Shown: positions 17,089 through 24,884 of the stretch, one piece after another
Position numbering within the stretch: position 1 is the first letter of the stretch
Layout of the letters: each line of letters starts with the position of its first letter
NCBI RefSeq assembly: GCF_029961765.1
Contig: NZ_CP124681.1
Span: 2,418,001-2,482,000 of the forward strand
Source: Nocardioides sp. QY071
Lineage (GTDB): Bacteria > Actinomycetota > Actinomycetes > Propionibacteriales > Nocardioidaceae
DNA: 64,000 nt
Direction of reading: 5' to 3'
Position numbers and translations under genes: made by a program
The notes under the pieces: generated by a model
What the model saw: only the letters and a program-made list of their open reading frames with translations
What the model was told of the DNA's origin: nothing
The model's database searches: none

Positions 17089-18606
17089 ATGCAGGTCGAC
17101 CCGGCGGCACCCGAGTTCGCGACCTCCGACTTCGTCGCGATGATGAACGCCTCGACCACGTGCGTCCTGGTCCACGACGCCGTCACGAAGAACATCCTGT
17201 GGGCCAACCCGGCGGCCTGCGAGATGCTCGAGTTCACCCTCGAGGAGATCCGGCCGCTCAAGGCCAACGACATGAGCAGCTCGGCGCAGCAGTACGACCG
17301 CGTTCTCGGCCGGGCCTGGCTGCACGAGGCGGTCGAGCACGGGTCGAGCCGCATCGAGTGGCACTACCGCTCGAAGTCCGGCCGGGTGATCCCGACCGAC
17401 GCCCTGGCCGTGCGGGTGGAGCTGTCGCAGGGACCGGCGGTGATGGTGCAGTTCCGCGACATCGCCCGCGAGCAGCAGGTCGAGCGCGAGCTGAAGCTCA
17501 CGACGTCGTACGTCGACGCGCTGGCACGGCACACCTCCACGGTCGCGTTCCTGCTCGATGCCGCCGGCGCCGTCCGCTTCGCCACCGACACGGCACTGGG
17601 CTACATCGGCCTGACCGGCGACGACGACCCGCCGGCCGGACACCCGCTCACGACCTACGGCCGCCTGCGCCGCGGTGGTCGTCCGGTCACGTGGGCGGAG
17701 ACCGCGGCGGCCGCGGCACCGGTCGGTCCGGTCCAGCTGGAGCTGATCGGCGACGGCGGCGGCACGACCTGGCTGGAGGGGAGCCTCGAACGCCTGCGGG
17801 TCCAAGAGGTCGACGCCTTCTTGATGATCCTGCACGACGTCTCGGAGCGGGTGCAGGGCGAGGTACGGCGCGAGCTGGAGCTGCGCCACGAGAACTACCT
17901 GGCCCGCTACAACGCGATGGGTGACATGGCGATGGCCATCGCCCACGAGCTCGGCCAGCCGCTGTCCGCCGCCGGGAACTTCATCGCCGGCATCCGCACC
18001 CGCTCGACGGCGGCCGCCGGCCCGGGGGAGATGCCGCAACGCCTCGCCGACCAGGTGGCGTACGGCCTCGACAGCGCCGCCCGGCAGATCGACCGGGCCA
18101 CCGAGATCGTCACCGCCCTGCGCTCGTTCGTCGGACACCTCGAGCACGTCGAGCAGGTCGTCGACCTCAACGAGGTGGTCCGCGAGTGCCTGTACTTCAT
18201 CCGCCTGCGCGCCGCCGCGAGCGGCGTCGAGCTGCGGGTCGGGCCCGACGACGACCCGGTGCTGGTCCGCTGCGAGCAGGTGCTGACCGGCCAGGTCGTG
18301 ATGAACCTGTGCTTCAACGCCATCGACGAGATGGCCGCCTGCGACGAGGCCGTGCGCGAGATCGTGGTGACCGTGCGCGCCTCGGAGGGGATGGGCGTGG
18401 TCACCGTCGACGACCGTGGGCGCGGCGTGACCCGCGACCCGTTCGCCGAGTCGTTCACCAGCAAGGAGGCGGGCAGCGGCATCGGGCTGGCGTTGAGCCA
18501 CCGGATCATCACCCGCCAGCACGGCAGCATCTGGGCGGAGCTGCGCGATGGCGGCGGGTCCCGGTTCGGGTTCGCGCTGCCCCTGGTCGAGAGCCCCGCG
18601 TCGTAG
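17089..18606 (+). CDS. Soluble PAS-domain sensor histidine kinase of the island
   Basis: The product has 505 residues and no membrane helix. A PAS domain occupies about residues 12-128, with VLVHDAVTKNILWANPAA. A second PAS-like segment at about 145-255 ends in the MILHDVSERVQGE linker. The phosphoacceptor H-box is AIAHELGQPLSA (H286), followed by an HATPase domain with NLCFNAIDEM and GSGIGLALSH. The architecture is FixL/TodS-like. A cytoplasmic ligand such as IAA or an intermediate is a reasonable guess. Its partner is probably the FixJ-type regulator at 20757, and iac clusters with a sensor/regulator pair instead of a MarR repressor are known. Confidence 0.88.
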   Translation: MQVDPAAPEFATSDFVAMMNASTTCVLVHDAVTKNILWANPAACEMLEFTLEEIRPLKANDMSSSAQQYDRVLGRAWLHEAVEHGSSRIEWHYRSKSGRVIPTDALAVRVELSQGPAVMVQFRDIAREQQVERELKLTTSYVDALARHTSTVAFLLDAAGAVRFATDTALGYIGLTGDDDPPAGHPLTTYGRLRRGGRPVTWAETAAAAAPVGPVQLELIGDGGGTTWLEGSLERLRVQEVDAFLMILHDVSERVQGEVRRELELRHENYLARYNAMGDMAMAIAHELGQPLSAAGNFIAGIRTRSTAAAGPGEMPQRLADQVAYGLDSAARQIDRATEIVTALRSFVGHLEHVEQVVDLNEVVRECLYFIRLRAAASGVELRVGPDDDPVLVRCEQVLTGQVVMNLCFNAIDEMAACDEAVREIVVTVRASEGMGVVTVDDRGRGVTRDPFAESFTSKEAGSGIGLALSHRIITRQHGSIWAELRDGGGSRFGFALPLVESPAS

Positions 18607-18670
18607 GGGAAATCCTCAGCCGGCGAGGTGGAAGTCTCGATACCTCTGCGGCTGGTGCCGCGCCTAGCGT
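18602..18670 (+). promoter_or_regulatory. Island promoter 4 (iacG): 19-bp box plus -10
   Basis: CGTAGGGGAAATCCTCAGC (18602-18620) overlaps the end of the sensor kinase gene. It is followed after 44 bases by TAGCGT (18665-18670) inside CCTAGCGT. The -10 ends 7 bases before the iacG ATG, suggesting a leaderless transcript. The box and its distance to the -10 match the GMC promoter almost exactly. Confidence 0.72.
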
Positions 18671-18677
18671 CGAGGCC

Positions 18678-19202
18678 ATGTCCGAGGAGCTCACCACCAC
18701 CCAGCGTGACTTCCGCGCCGCGATGGCGAACCTGTCGGCCGCGGTCAACGTCGTCACGACCGACGGCGTCAGCGGCCGGGCCGGCATCACCGTCAGCGCG
18801 GTGTGCTCGGTCACCGACACCCCGCCGACGCTGCTGGTCTGCGTCAACCAGGCCAGCTACACCCACGACATCTTCCGCACCAACCGCCGGGTCGCGATCA
18901 ACGTCCTCGGTCGCCGGCACGAGGAGCTCGCCCTGCACTTCGCTGGCGCGACCCGGTTGCCGATGGAGGAGCGGTTCGCGCTGCCGGTGTGGGACCACGA
19001 CCGCCACGGCGTACCCGTGCTCGACGACGCCGCCGCGGTGCTCGTCGGCCAGGTCGGCGCGGAGTTCACCCAGGGCACCCACACGGTGCTGTTCGTCGAG
19101 GTCGACCACGTCAGCGTCCGCGACGAGGCCGGCGCCCTGCTCTACTTCCAGCGCGGCTTCCACCAGATCGCGCCCGCGGACCGGGTCGCGGCGAGCGCTT
19201 GA
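18678..19202 (+). CDS. iacG: Flavin reductase (IacG-like)
   Basis: The product has 174 residues. It is an FMN-binding split-barrel flavin:NAD(P)H reductase with the family segments TVSAVCSVTDTPPTLLVCVN and NVL, and a late GALLYFQRGFHQI. It would supply reduced flavin to IacA. The start is ATG at 18678, because a longer frame upstream overlaps the kinase gene. It heads the plus-strand unit that continues with a small unknown gene, iacH and the response regulator. Confidence 0.85.
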   Translation: MSEELTTTQRDFRAAMANLSAAVNVVTTDGVSGRAGITVSAVCSVTDTPPTLLVCVNQASYTHDIFRTNRRVAINVLGRRHEELALHFAGATRLPMEERFALPVWDHDRHGVPVLDDAAAVLVGQVGAEFTQGTHTVLFVEVDHVSVRDEAGALLYFQRGFHQIAPADRVAASA

Positions 19203-19216
19203 GGCGGCTGAGCGGG

Positions 19217-19480
19217 ATGACCGAGCGCACGACCCTGATGTGTTACAACGACACCCACGGCTACGGCTGGCGGCACGTGGACCTGTTCGTCCACGACAGT
19301 GAGGGCCGCGAGCTCAACTGGGTGCACTGGCAGGTCCCCGCCGACGGCCCGGAGGCCGCCGACGACGTCACCTCCCGGGTCGAGCCCTCCCTGCGTCGTA
19401 CGTCGGACTGGCGGCACGCCGTCAGCGCCGGCGGGATGGACTACTGGGAGGCCGACGCCGTGTGGGAGGACGAGGCATGA
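19217..19480 (+). CDS. Small unknown protein between iacG and iacH
   Basis: The product has 87 residues. It is acidic and rich in Trp (YGWRHVDLF, LNWVHWQVP, SDWRH, DYWEADAVW), with one Cys near the N terminus and no signal peptide or membrane helix. I do not recognise the family. The stop overlaps the iacH ATG (ATGA), so it is translated together with the pathway genes. The ATG at 19217 has a GAGGCGG-like site upstream; a TTG at 19199 that would overlap iacG is an alternative start. Confidence 0.6.
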   Translation: MTERTTLMCYNDTHGYGWRHVDLFVHDSEGRELNWVHWQVPADGPEAADDVTSRVEPSLRRTSDWRHAVSAGGMDYWEADAVWEDEA

Positions 19481-20739
19481 CCTCGGCCCCGTGGTCCCTG
19501 CGCACCTTGGTCGAGGACCTGCGGACCGGGCGGACCACGCCCGCGGACGTGCACACCCGGTTCCGCGAGCGGGTGGCCGCCACGGATCCCGCGCTGCGTG
19601 CCTGGGTCGAGCTCGCGCCGCCACCCCCGGACGCCGGGGCGGCCGGCCCGCTCGGTGGTGTGCCGCTCGGCGTCAAGGACATCATCGACGTCGCCGGGCT
19701 GCCGACCCGGTGCGGCGCCGCCGTGCGTGCCGACGCGGGCCCGGCCCCGGCCGACGCCGCGATCGTGACGGCGTGGCGGTCCGCCGGCGCCGTACCCGCG
19801 GGCAAGACGGTCACCACGGAGTTCGCGTTCTTCGCCCCCGGCCCCACCGCCAACCCCGCGGCCCCCGGACACACGCCGGGCGGCTCGTCGAGCGGCTCGG
19901 CCGCCGCCGTCGCCGCCGGTCAGGTCCCGCTGGCGCTCGGCTCCCAGACCGCGGGCTCGGTCACCCGGCCCGCCTCCTACTGCGGCGTCGCCTCGCTCGT
20001 GATGAGCCACGGGCGGTACCCGGTGACCGGCGTCACCGGACTCAGCCCGAGCCTCGACAGCCACGGCGTGCTCGCCGCGTCGGCGTCCGACCTCGCCCTG
20101 GCCTGGGCGGCGCTGACCGGGACCCACGATGCCGGGGCCGCCCTCGGTCGCGCGCCGCGGGTCCTGGTGTGGACCGGGGCGGCACTGGGCGTCGTCGAGG
20201 ACGCCATGTCGGCCGCGCTCGAGGCGGCCGTCGACCGGCTGCGTGCGGCCGGTGCCAGGGTCGACCCGTTCCCCGAGGAGCGGCTCGTCGCCGAGCTCAC
20301 CTGCGCCCACCCCGTCGTGATGGCCTTCGAGGCTGCCCGCGAGCGCGCGGCCGAGCTCGCCCGCGCCGACGAGCTCAGCGAGCCCCTCGCGGCGCTGCTG
20401 CGGACCGGTGCGGCCACGTCCCACGCGGACTACCGGGCCGCGTGCGAGGTCGTGGACGCGGGGGAGCGGTCGCTCGCGGCCCACCTGTCGTCGTACGACG
20501 TCGTGCTCGGCCCCGCGGCACCCGGTCCGGCGCCTCGCGGCCTCGCCGCGACAGGAGACCCCGTCCTCAGCCGGGCCTGGCAGGCGCTGGGCCTGCCCAC
20601 CGCAGCGGTCCCCGGCCTCGTCGACGAGGCGGGCCTGCCGCTCGGCGTCCAGCTCGTCGGCCGCCGCCGCGGGGAGACCGAACTGCTCGGCCACGCCACG
20701 TGGCTCGAACGACACCTGACCGGAGCGCTTCGGTCCTAG
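19477..20739 (+). CDS. iacH: Amidase-signature hydrolase (IacH-like)
   Basis: The product has 420 residues. The amidase-signature triad is visible: Lys in GVPLGVKD (K67), the cis-Ser in the GGSSSGS loop (residues 135-141), and the nucleophile in GSQTAGSVTRPA (S161). In iac clusters IacH is an amidase-like enzyme of the IAA pathway, and opening an oxidised indole lactam is a plausible job. The start is ATG at 19477, coupled to the preceding small gene. The response regulator gene follows 17 bases after its stop. Confidence 0.85.
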   Translation: MTSAPWSLRTLVEDLRTGRTTPADVHTRFRERVAATDPALRAWVELAPPPPDAGAAGPLGGVPLGVKDIIDVAGLPTRCGAAVRADAGPAPADAAIVTAWRSAGAVPAGKTVTTEFAFFAPGPTANPAAPGHTPGGSSSGSAAAVAAGQVPLALGSQTAGSVTRPASYCGVASLVMSHGRYPVTGVTGLSPSLDSHGVLAASASDLALAWAALTGTHDAGAALGRAPRVLVWTGAALGVVEDAMSAALEAAVDRLRAAGARVDPFPEERLVAELTCAHPVVMAFEAARERAAELARADELSEPLAALLRTGAATSHADYRAACEVVDAGERSLAAHLSSYDVVLGPAAPGPAPRGLAATGDPVLSRAWQALGLPTAAVPGLVDEAGLPLGVQLVGRRRGETELLGHATWLERHLTGALRS

Positions 20740-20756
20740 AGTGAGGGTGGTGCCCG

Positions 20757-21401
20757 ATGAACCCGTCCGCCTCCGCAACCCCGCGTGAACCCGTGACCCC
20801 TGTGGTCCACATCGTCGACGACGACGAGGACCTCCGGCAGTCGCTGGTGTTCTTGTTCGAGAGCGTCGGGATCACCGCGTACACCTACCCCGACGCGCCG
20901 ACCTTCCTCGACGAGATGGACCCCGACGAACCGAGCGTGGTGATCGTCGACGTGCGCATGCCCGGCCTGAGCGGCTTCCAGCTGCAGGAGCAGCTGGTGG
21001 CCCGCGAGTACCCCGCGCCGGTCATCTTCTGCTCGGCCCACGGCGACATCCCGATGTCCGTGCGCGCCTTGCGCCACGGTGCCGTCGACTTCCTCGAGAA
21101 GCCCTACGAGCCGCAGAAGATGCTCGAGGTCGTCCAGGAGCACCTCGAGGTCGCCGCCCAGCGCTTCGCCGACGACCACTGCCGTCGGTCCGTCTCCGCG
21201 CGCCTCGACGCCCTCACGCCGCGTGAGCGCGAGGTGCTTCGGCTCGTCATCGCGGGCCTGCCGAGCCAGCACATCGCGCGCGAGCTCGGCACCAGCGTCA
21301 AGACCGTCGACGTGCACCGGGCGCGGATCAAGGCCAAGACCGACGCGGAGAGCCTCGGCACGCTGGTGCGCGACGTGCTGCAGTACCGGGTCACGGTCTG
21401 A
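20757..21401 (+). CDS. FixJ/NarL-type response regulator of the island
   Basis: The product has 214 residues. The receiver domain has the acidic pocket DDDED (21-25), the phospho-acceptor D65 in VIVDVRMPG and the switch Lys in LEKPYEP (K115). The LuxR-type HTH is LTPREREVLRLVIAGLPSQHIARELGTSVKTVDVH (about 152-188). It is the likely partner of the PAS kinase at 17089 and my candidate for the protein that binds the five-copy 19-bp box. A TAGAGT box at 20737-20742 may give it an extra promoter besides read-through from iacH. Confidence 0.9.
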   Translation: MNPSASATPREPVTPVVHIVDDDEDLRQSLVFLFESVGITAYTYPDAPTFLDEMDPDEPSVVIVDVRMPGLSGFQLQEQLVAREYPAPVIFCSAHGDIPMSVRALRHGAVDFLEKPYEPQKMLEVVQEHLEVAAQRFADDHCRRSVSARLDALTPREREVLRLVIAGLPSQHIARELGTSVKTVDVHRARIKAKTDAESLGTLVRDVLQYRVTV

Positions 21402-21412
21402 GCCCCGCTGTC

Positions 21413-21970
21413 TCAGGCCCTCGGATCCATCAGCACCGAGGCGGTCGGGTACGCCGAGGCGAACCCGACCGGCAGCGGTGCGACGAACACGTTCTCGGTG
21501 CGCGTGCGAGTGATCAGCCAGCGACCGTCGTCGCGCCGGAACGCGTTGTTGAGCCGGCTCGAGCGGAGCAGGGCGGTGCCGTCGGCGTAGAGCCACGGCT
21601 GCATGTGGATCCACTGGCCCTCGGCCCGGTCCCCGTCGACGTGGATCTGCTCCGAGGTCAGGTAGTGGGCGTTCAGCACCAGCGCCGGAGTGCGGTCGGG
21701 CGACCAGAAGCGCTCGAAGTGCTCGCGTACGGCGGCCTTGCCGACGGCGCGGCCGAACTGGCCGTCGTACTGCTCGCCGACGCCCTCCCAGACGGCGTCG
21801 GCGGCGTAGAGGTCCATGACGAGGTCGATGCGGTGGGCGTCGTCGGACACGCCCGCCTCCGGGCAGGGCGTGTCGCACAGGAACATGTAGCGGGCCTGGA
21901 GACGGCGGATCTCCGCCTCCGCCTCCAGGACCGCCACCCGGCGCCGCAGCGCCTCGAGGTCGTCGCTCAT
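21413..21970 (-). CDS. iacI: SnoaL/NTF2-like protein (IacI-like)
   Basis: The product has 185 residues. A short N-terminal coiled segment precedes a SnoaL-type NTF2 fold with RYMFLCDTPCPEAGVSDDAHRIDLVMDLYAADAVWEGVGE and a late DGRWLITRTRTENVF. Small NTF2-like proteins, some with isomerase or cyclase activity, occur in iac clusters as IacI. The match is by fold and context, so the symbol is tentative. The gene overlaps the transporter gene by 4 bases (ATGA) and shares its promoter. Confidence 0.65.
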   Translation of the reverse strand: MSDDLEALRRRVAVLEAEAEIRRLQARYMFLCDTPCPEAGVSDDAHRIDLVMDLYAADAVWEGVGEQYDGQFGRAVGKAAVREHFERFWSPDRTPALVLNAHYLTSEQIHVDGDRAEGQWIHMQPWLYADGTALLRSSRLNNAFRRDDGRWLITRTRTENVFVAPLPVGFASAYPTASVLMDPRA

Positions 21971-23295
21971 CGGCCGGTTCCGGTCCGTGCCGGCGCGGTC
22001 TCAGGGAGCAGCAGCAGGCACACCACGGTGACGGCCATGCCGGCGGCGAGGTAATAGCCGACCGACGACGCGTGCCCGGTCCACTCGATCAGCCGGTTGG
22101 CGATCGAGGGGGACAGGCCACCCCCGAGGACCGCGCCGACCTGGTAGGCCAGGCCGGCGCCGGACTGGCGCTGCTCGGCGGTGAACAGCTCGGTGAGGAA
22201 GGTGATCAGCGGGCCGAACAGGAAGCCGGTGAGGAGGAACCCGCCCGCGGTCGCCACGGCCCACATGGCCAGCGAGCCGTGTTGGGCGAGCGGGAAGAGG
22301 ATGAGCACGTAGCCGAGCACGGCGACGGCGGCCGTGAGCATCACCGGCTTGCGGCCCAGGCGGTCGGAGAGGCGGGCGCCGGCGACGACGGTGACGGCGT
22401 GCACCGCGAGACCGGGCAGGGTGCACCAGAGCACGGACTTGATCTCGAGGCCGAGGCCCTTGGGGGCGGGCGAGGCGGCGTACGACAGCATGAACCCGGC
22501 CAGCACGAACATCACCGCGTTCAGGCCCATGTTGGCGCCGGCGGCGAGCAGGAGGCGGCGCCAGTTGTCGCGCAGCACGTTCCACACCGGGATCCGGGCG
22601 ATCTGCTGCGCGGACCGCTCCGAGGCGAGCTCCTGGAAGACGGGCGACTCCTCGAGCGAGCGCCGGGCCCAGATGCCGAGCAGGAGCACGGCGGCACCGA
22701 CCAGGAACGGGATCCGCCAGCCCCAGCTCTGCACGGTGGCAGCGGGCAGGTAGAACACGAGGACGAACGAGAGGTTCGCCAGCAGCGCGCCCAATGGTGA
22801 GCCGAGCGCCACGAACGCGCCGTACGCCGCGCGCTGGGAGACGGGTGCGTGCTCTACCGCCAGCACCGAGGCACCGCCCAGCTCGCCGCCTCGCGAGAAG
22901 CCGTGCACCATCCGCAGCGCGATCAGCAGCACCGGTGCGGCGACGCCGATCGAGGCGTACGACGGCAGCAGGCCCATCAGGACCGTTGCGCCGCCCATCA
23001 GGTAGAAGGTGATCAGCATGGCGCGCCGCCGCCCGTGGCGGTCGCCCACCCAGCCCATCACGATCGCGCCGAGCGGCGCGACGACGTACCCGAGGGTGTA
23101 GGTCGCGAGGCTCATGAACGACGCGAACCACGGGTCGGTGTCGCCGGAGAAGAACACGGCGGGGAACACCAGCGCCGACGCGACGGTGTAGATCGAGAAG
23201 TCGAAGAACTCCAGCGACGTCCCGGCACCGGCGCCGATGGCCAGCCTCCGGGTCTGGGCGGGGCTGATGCGAGGGGGTGCCGTCGTGACGGTCAT
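21967..23295 (-). CDS. MFS metabolite:H+ symporter, candidate IAA transporter
   Basis: The product has 442 residues and 12 predicted helices. It belongs to the metabolite:proton symporter branch (shikimate/proline-betaine-like), with GTSLEFFDFSIYTVASALVFP, the loop 2-3 motif GWVGDRHGRRRAM and HGFSRGGELGGASVLAVE. I chose the ATG at 23295, since the frame upstream is non-coding. Its promoter carries the island box, so it is probably induced with the IAA genes and imports the acid. The substrate is inferred from context only. Confidence 0.87.
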   Translation of the reverse strand: MTVTTAPPRISPAQTRRLAIGAGAGTSLEFFDFSIYTVASALVFPAVFFSGDTDPWFASFMSLATYTLGYVVAPLGAIVMGWVGDRHGRRRAMLITFYLMGGATVLMGLLPSYASIGVAAPVLLIALRMVHGFSRGGELGGASVLAVEHAPVSQRAAYGAFVALGSPLGALLANLSFVLVFYLPAATVQSWGWRIPFLVGAAVLLLGIWARRSLEESPVFQELASERSAQQIARIPVWNVLRDNWRRLLLAAGANMGLNAVMFVLAGFMLSYAASPAPKGLGLEIKSVLWCTLPGLAVHAVTVVAGARLSDRLGRKPVMLTAAVAVLGYVLILFPLAQHGSLAMWAVATAGGFLLTGFLFGPLITFLTELFTAEQRQSGAGLAYQVGAVLGGGLSPSIANRLIEWTGHASSVGYYLAAGMAVTVVCLLLLPETAPARTGTGR

Positions 23296-23328
23296 GCGGT
23301 CTCCCTGGGGTGTGGTGCGGACCACAGC

Positions 23329-23397
23329 ACCGTAGGAATCGCGCCACCTGCCCGACCATTGGAGGATCCCGCGCCCCGGTTGAGGGATTCCCCTACG
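23329..23397 (-). promoter_or_regulatory. Island promoter 5 (transporter): 19-bp box plus -10
   Basis: On the minus strand, CGTAGGGGAATCCCTCAAC (23397-23379) matches the iacG box at 16 of 19 positions. It is followed after 44 bases by TACGGT (23334-23329). The leader to the transporter start is about 30 bases. Confidence 0.68.
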
Positions 23398-23438
23398 TGA
23401 CGCTGGCATCGTCACCACCGGCGTGCGAGTCTGGCGCC

Positions 23439-24830
23439 ATGCCGGACACCCCCGAAGCCGCCCTGGAAGCCGATGTCGTCGTGATCGGGCTCGGGCCCGG
23501 CGGTGAGCACCTCGCCGCGTCGCTCGCCCGGGCCGGGCTCTCCGTCGTCGGGGTCGACCGCCGCCTGGTCGGCGGCGAGTGCCCGTACTTCGGGTGCATC
23601 CCCTCCAAGATGATGATCCGCGCCGCCGACGCGCTCGCCGAGGGCCGGCGGGTGCCGGCGTTGGCGGGGGAGTCCGAGGTCCGGCCCGACTGGACGGCCG
23701 TCGCCGACCGGATCCGCGACGAGGCCACCGACGACTGGGACGACAAGGTCGCCGTCGAGCGCCTGGAGAAGGCTGGGGCGCGGTTCCTGCGCGGCACCGG
23801 TCGGCTCGACGGGCCGGGCCGCGTGGTCGTCACGACAGCCGACGGCGAGGTCACGGTCGCTGCGAGCCGCGGCGTCGTGCTCAACACCGGGACGGAGCCG
23901 GCCGTGCCGCCGATCCTGGGGCTCGCCGGGACGCCGTACTGGACCAACCGCGACATCGTGCGGGTCCGGGACCTGCCGGCGAGCCTGGCCGTCCTCGGCG
24001 GCGGAGCCATCGGCTGCGAGCTCGCGCAGGCCTTCGCGCGCTTCGGCGTCGAGGTCACCGTGATCGAGGCGCTGGACCGGATCCTCGGTCCGGAGGAGCC
24101 GGAGGCCAGCGCCGTCGTGCACAAGGCCTTCGAAGCCGAGGGCATCACGGTGCGCACCGGCGTCGGCGTCACGGCGGTCTCCCACGAGGGCGCGTTCAGC
24201 ATCGGCCTCGCCGACGGCACGTCGGTCGGCGCCGACGCGTTGCTGGTGGCGGCGGGGCGTCGTACCAACCTCGGCGACATCGGCCTCGACACCGTCGGTC
24301 TGGATCCCGCGGCGCGCACCCTCGCGGTGACCAAGAAGATGCGGGTCAAGGGCGCCAAGCGGCTGTGGGCGATCGGCGACATCACCGGCAAGGGCGCCTT
24401 CACGCACATGTCGATGTACCAGGCGAACGTCGCGATCCGGGACCTCACCGGCGAGGACGGACCGTGGGCCGACTACCGCGCCGTCTCCCGCGCGACCTTC
24501 ACCGACCCCGAGGTCGGTTCGGTCGGGATGACCGAGGACCAGGCCCGGCGTGCGGGGATCCGGGTCGGCGTCGGTACGGCGGCGCTGCCGGAGTCGAGCC
24601 GCGGCTGGCTGCACAAGGTCGGCAACGACGGGGTCGTCAAGGTCGTGGTGGACCTCGACCGCGACGTCCTCGTCGGGGCCACCGCGGTCGGACCGTCCGG
24701 CGGGGAGATCATCGGGATGCTGGTGACGGCCGTCCACGCCGAGGTCCCGCTCGCGACCCTGCGCGGGATGCACTTCGCGTACCCGACTTTCCACAGGGCG
24801 ATCGAGACCGCGCTCTCCGCCGTGTCGTGA
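23439..24830 (+). CDS. Flavoprotein pyridine nucleotide-disulfide oxidoreductase
   Basis: The product has 463 residues. It belongs to the dihydrolipoamide dehydrogenase/mercuric reductase class: FAD motif VIGLGPGG, redox pair C48/C53 in GGECPYFGCIPSK, second dinucleotide fold LAVLGGGAIGCELAQAF, and LWAIGDITGKGAFTHM. The C-terminal interface reads AYPTFHRAIETAL, so the usual HPT motif is changed while an active-site-type His remains. No pathway role is evident. It diverges from the transporter gene, and I found no island box pointing towards it, so membership in the regulon is unclear. It closes the island. Confidence 0.82.
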   Translation: MPDTPEAALEADVVVIGLGPGGEHLAASLARAGLSVVGVDRRLVGGECPYFGCIPSKMMIRAADALAEGRRVPALAGESEVRPDWTAVADRIRDEATDDWDDKVAVERLEKAGARFLRGTGRLDGPGRVVVTTADGEVTVAASRGVVLNTGTEPAVPPILGLAGTPYWTNRDIVRVRDLPASLAVLGGGAIGCELAQAFARFGVEVTVIEALDRILGPEEPEASAVVHKAFEAEGITVRTGVGVTAVSHEGAFSIGLADGTSVGADALLVAAGRRTNLGDIGLDTVGLDPAARTLAVTKKMRVKGAKRLWAIGDITGKGAFTHMSMYQANVAIRDLTGEDGPWADYRAVSRATFTDPEVGSVGMTEDQARRAGIRVGVGTAALPESSRGWLHKVGNDGVVKVVVDLDRDVLVGATAVGPSGGEIIGMLVTAVHAEVPLATLRGMHFAYPTFHRAIETALSAVS

Positions 24831-24884
24831 CGGCGGCGCCGAGGGTAGGTTGGCGGACGACCGCTGCCTATCTCGGAGGTACTC

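Noticed and set aside
20667..20742. A sixth island box before the response regulator (GGGGAGACCG near 20671)
   Set aside because: Only a few core bases match, the distance to TAGAGT is about 7 bases off, and the site lies in iacH coding sequence.
23398..23438. An island box directed at the disulfide oxidoreductase gene
   Set aside because: No sequence with the box core and a TANNNT element at 42-44 bases was found on the plus strand.
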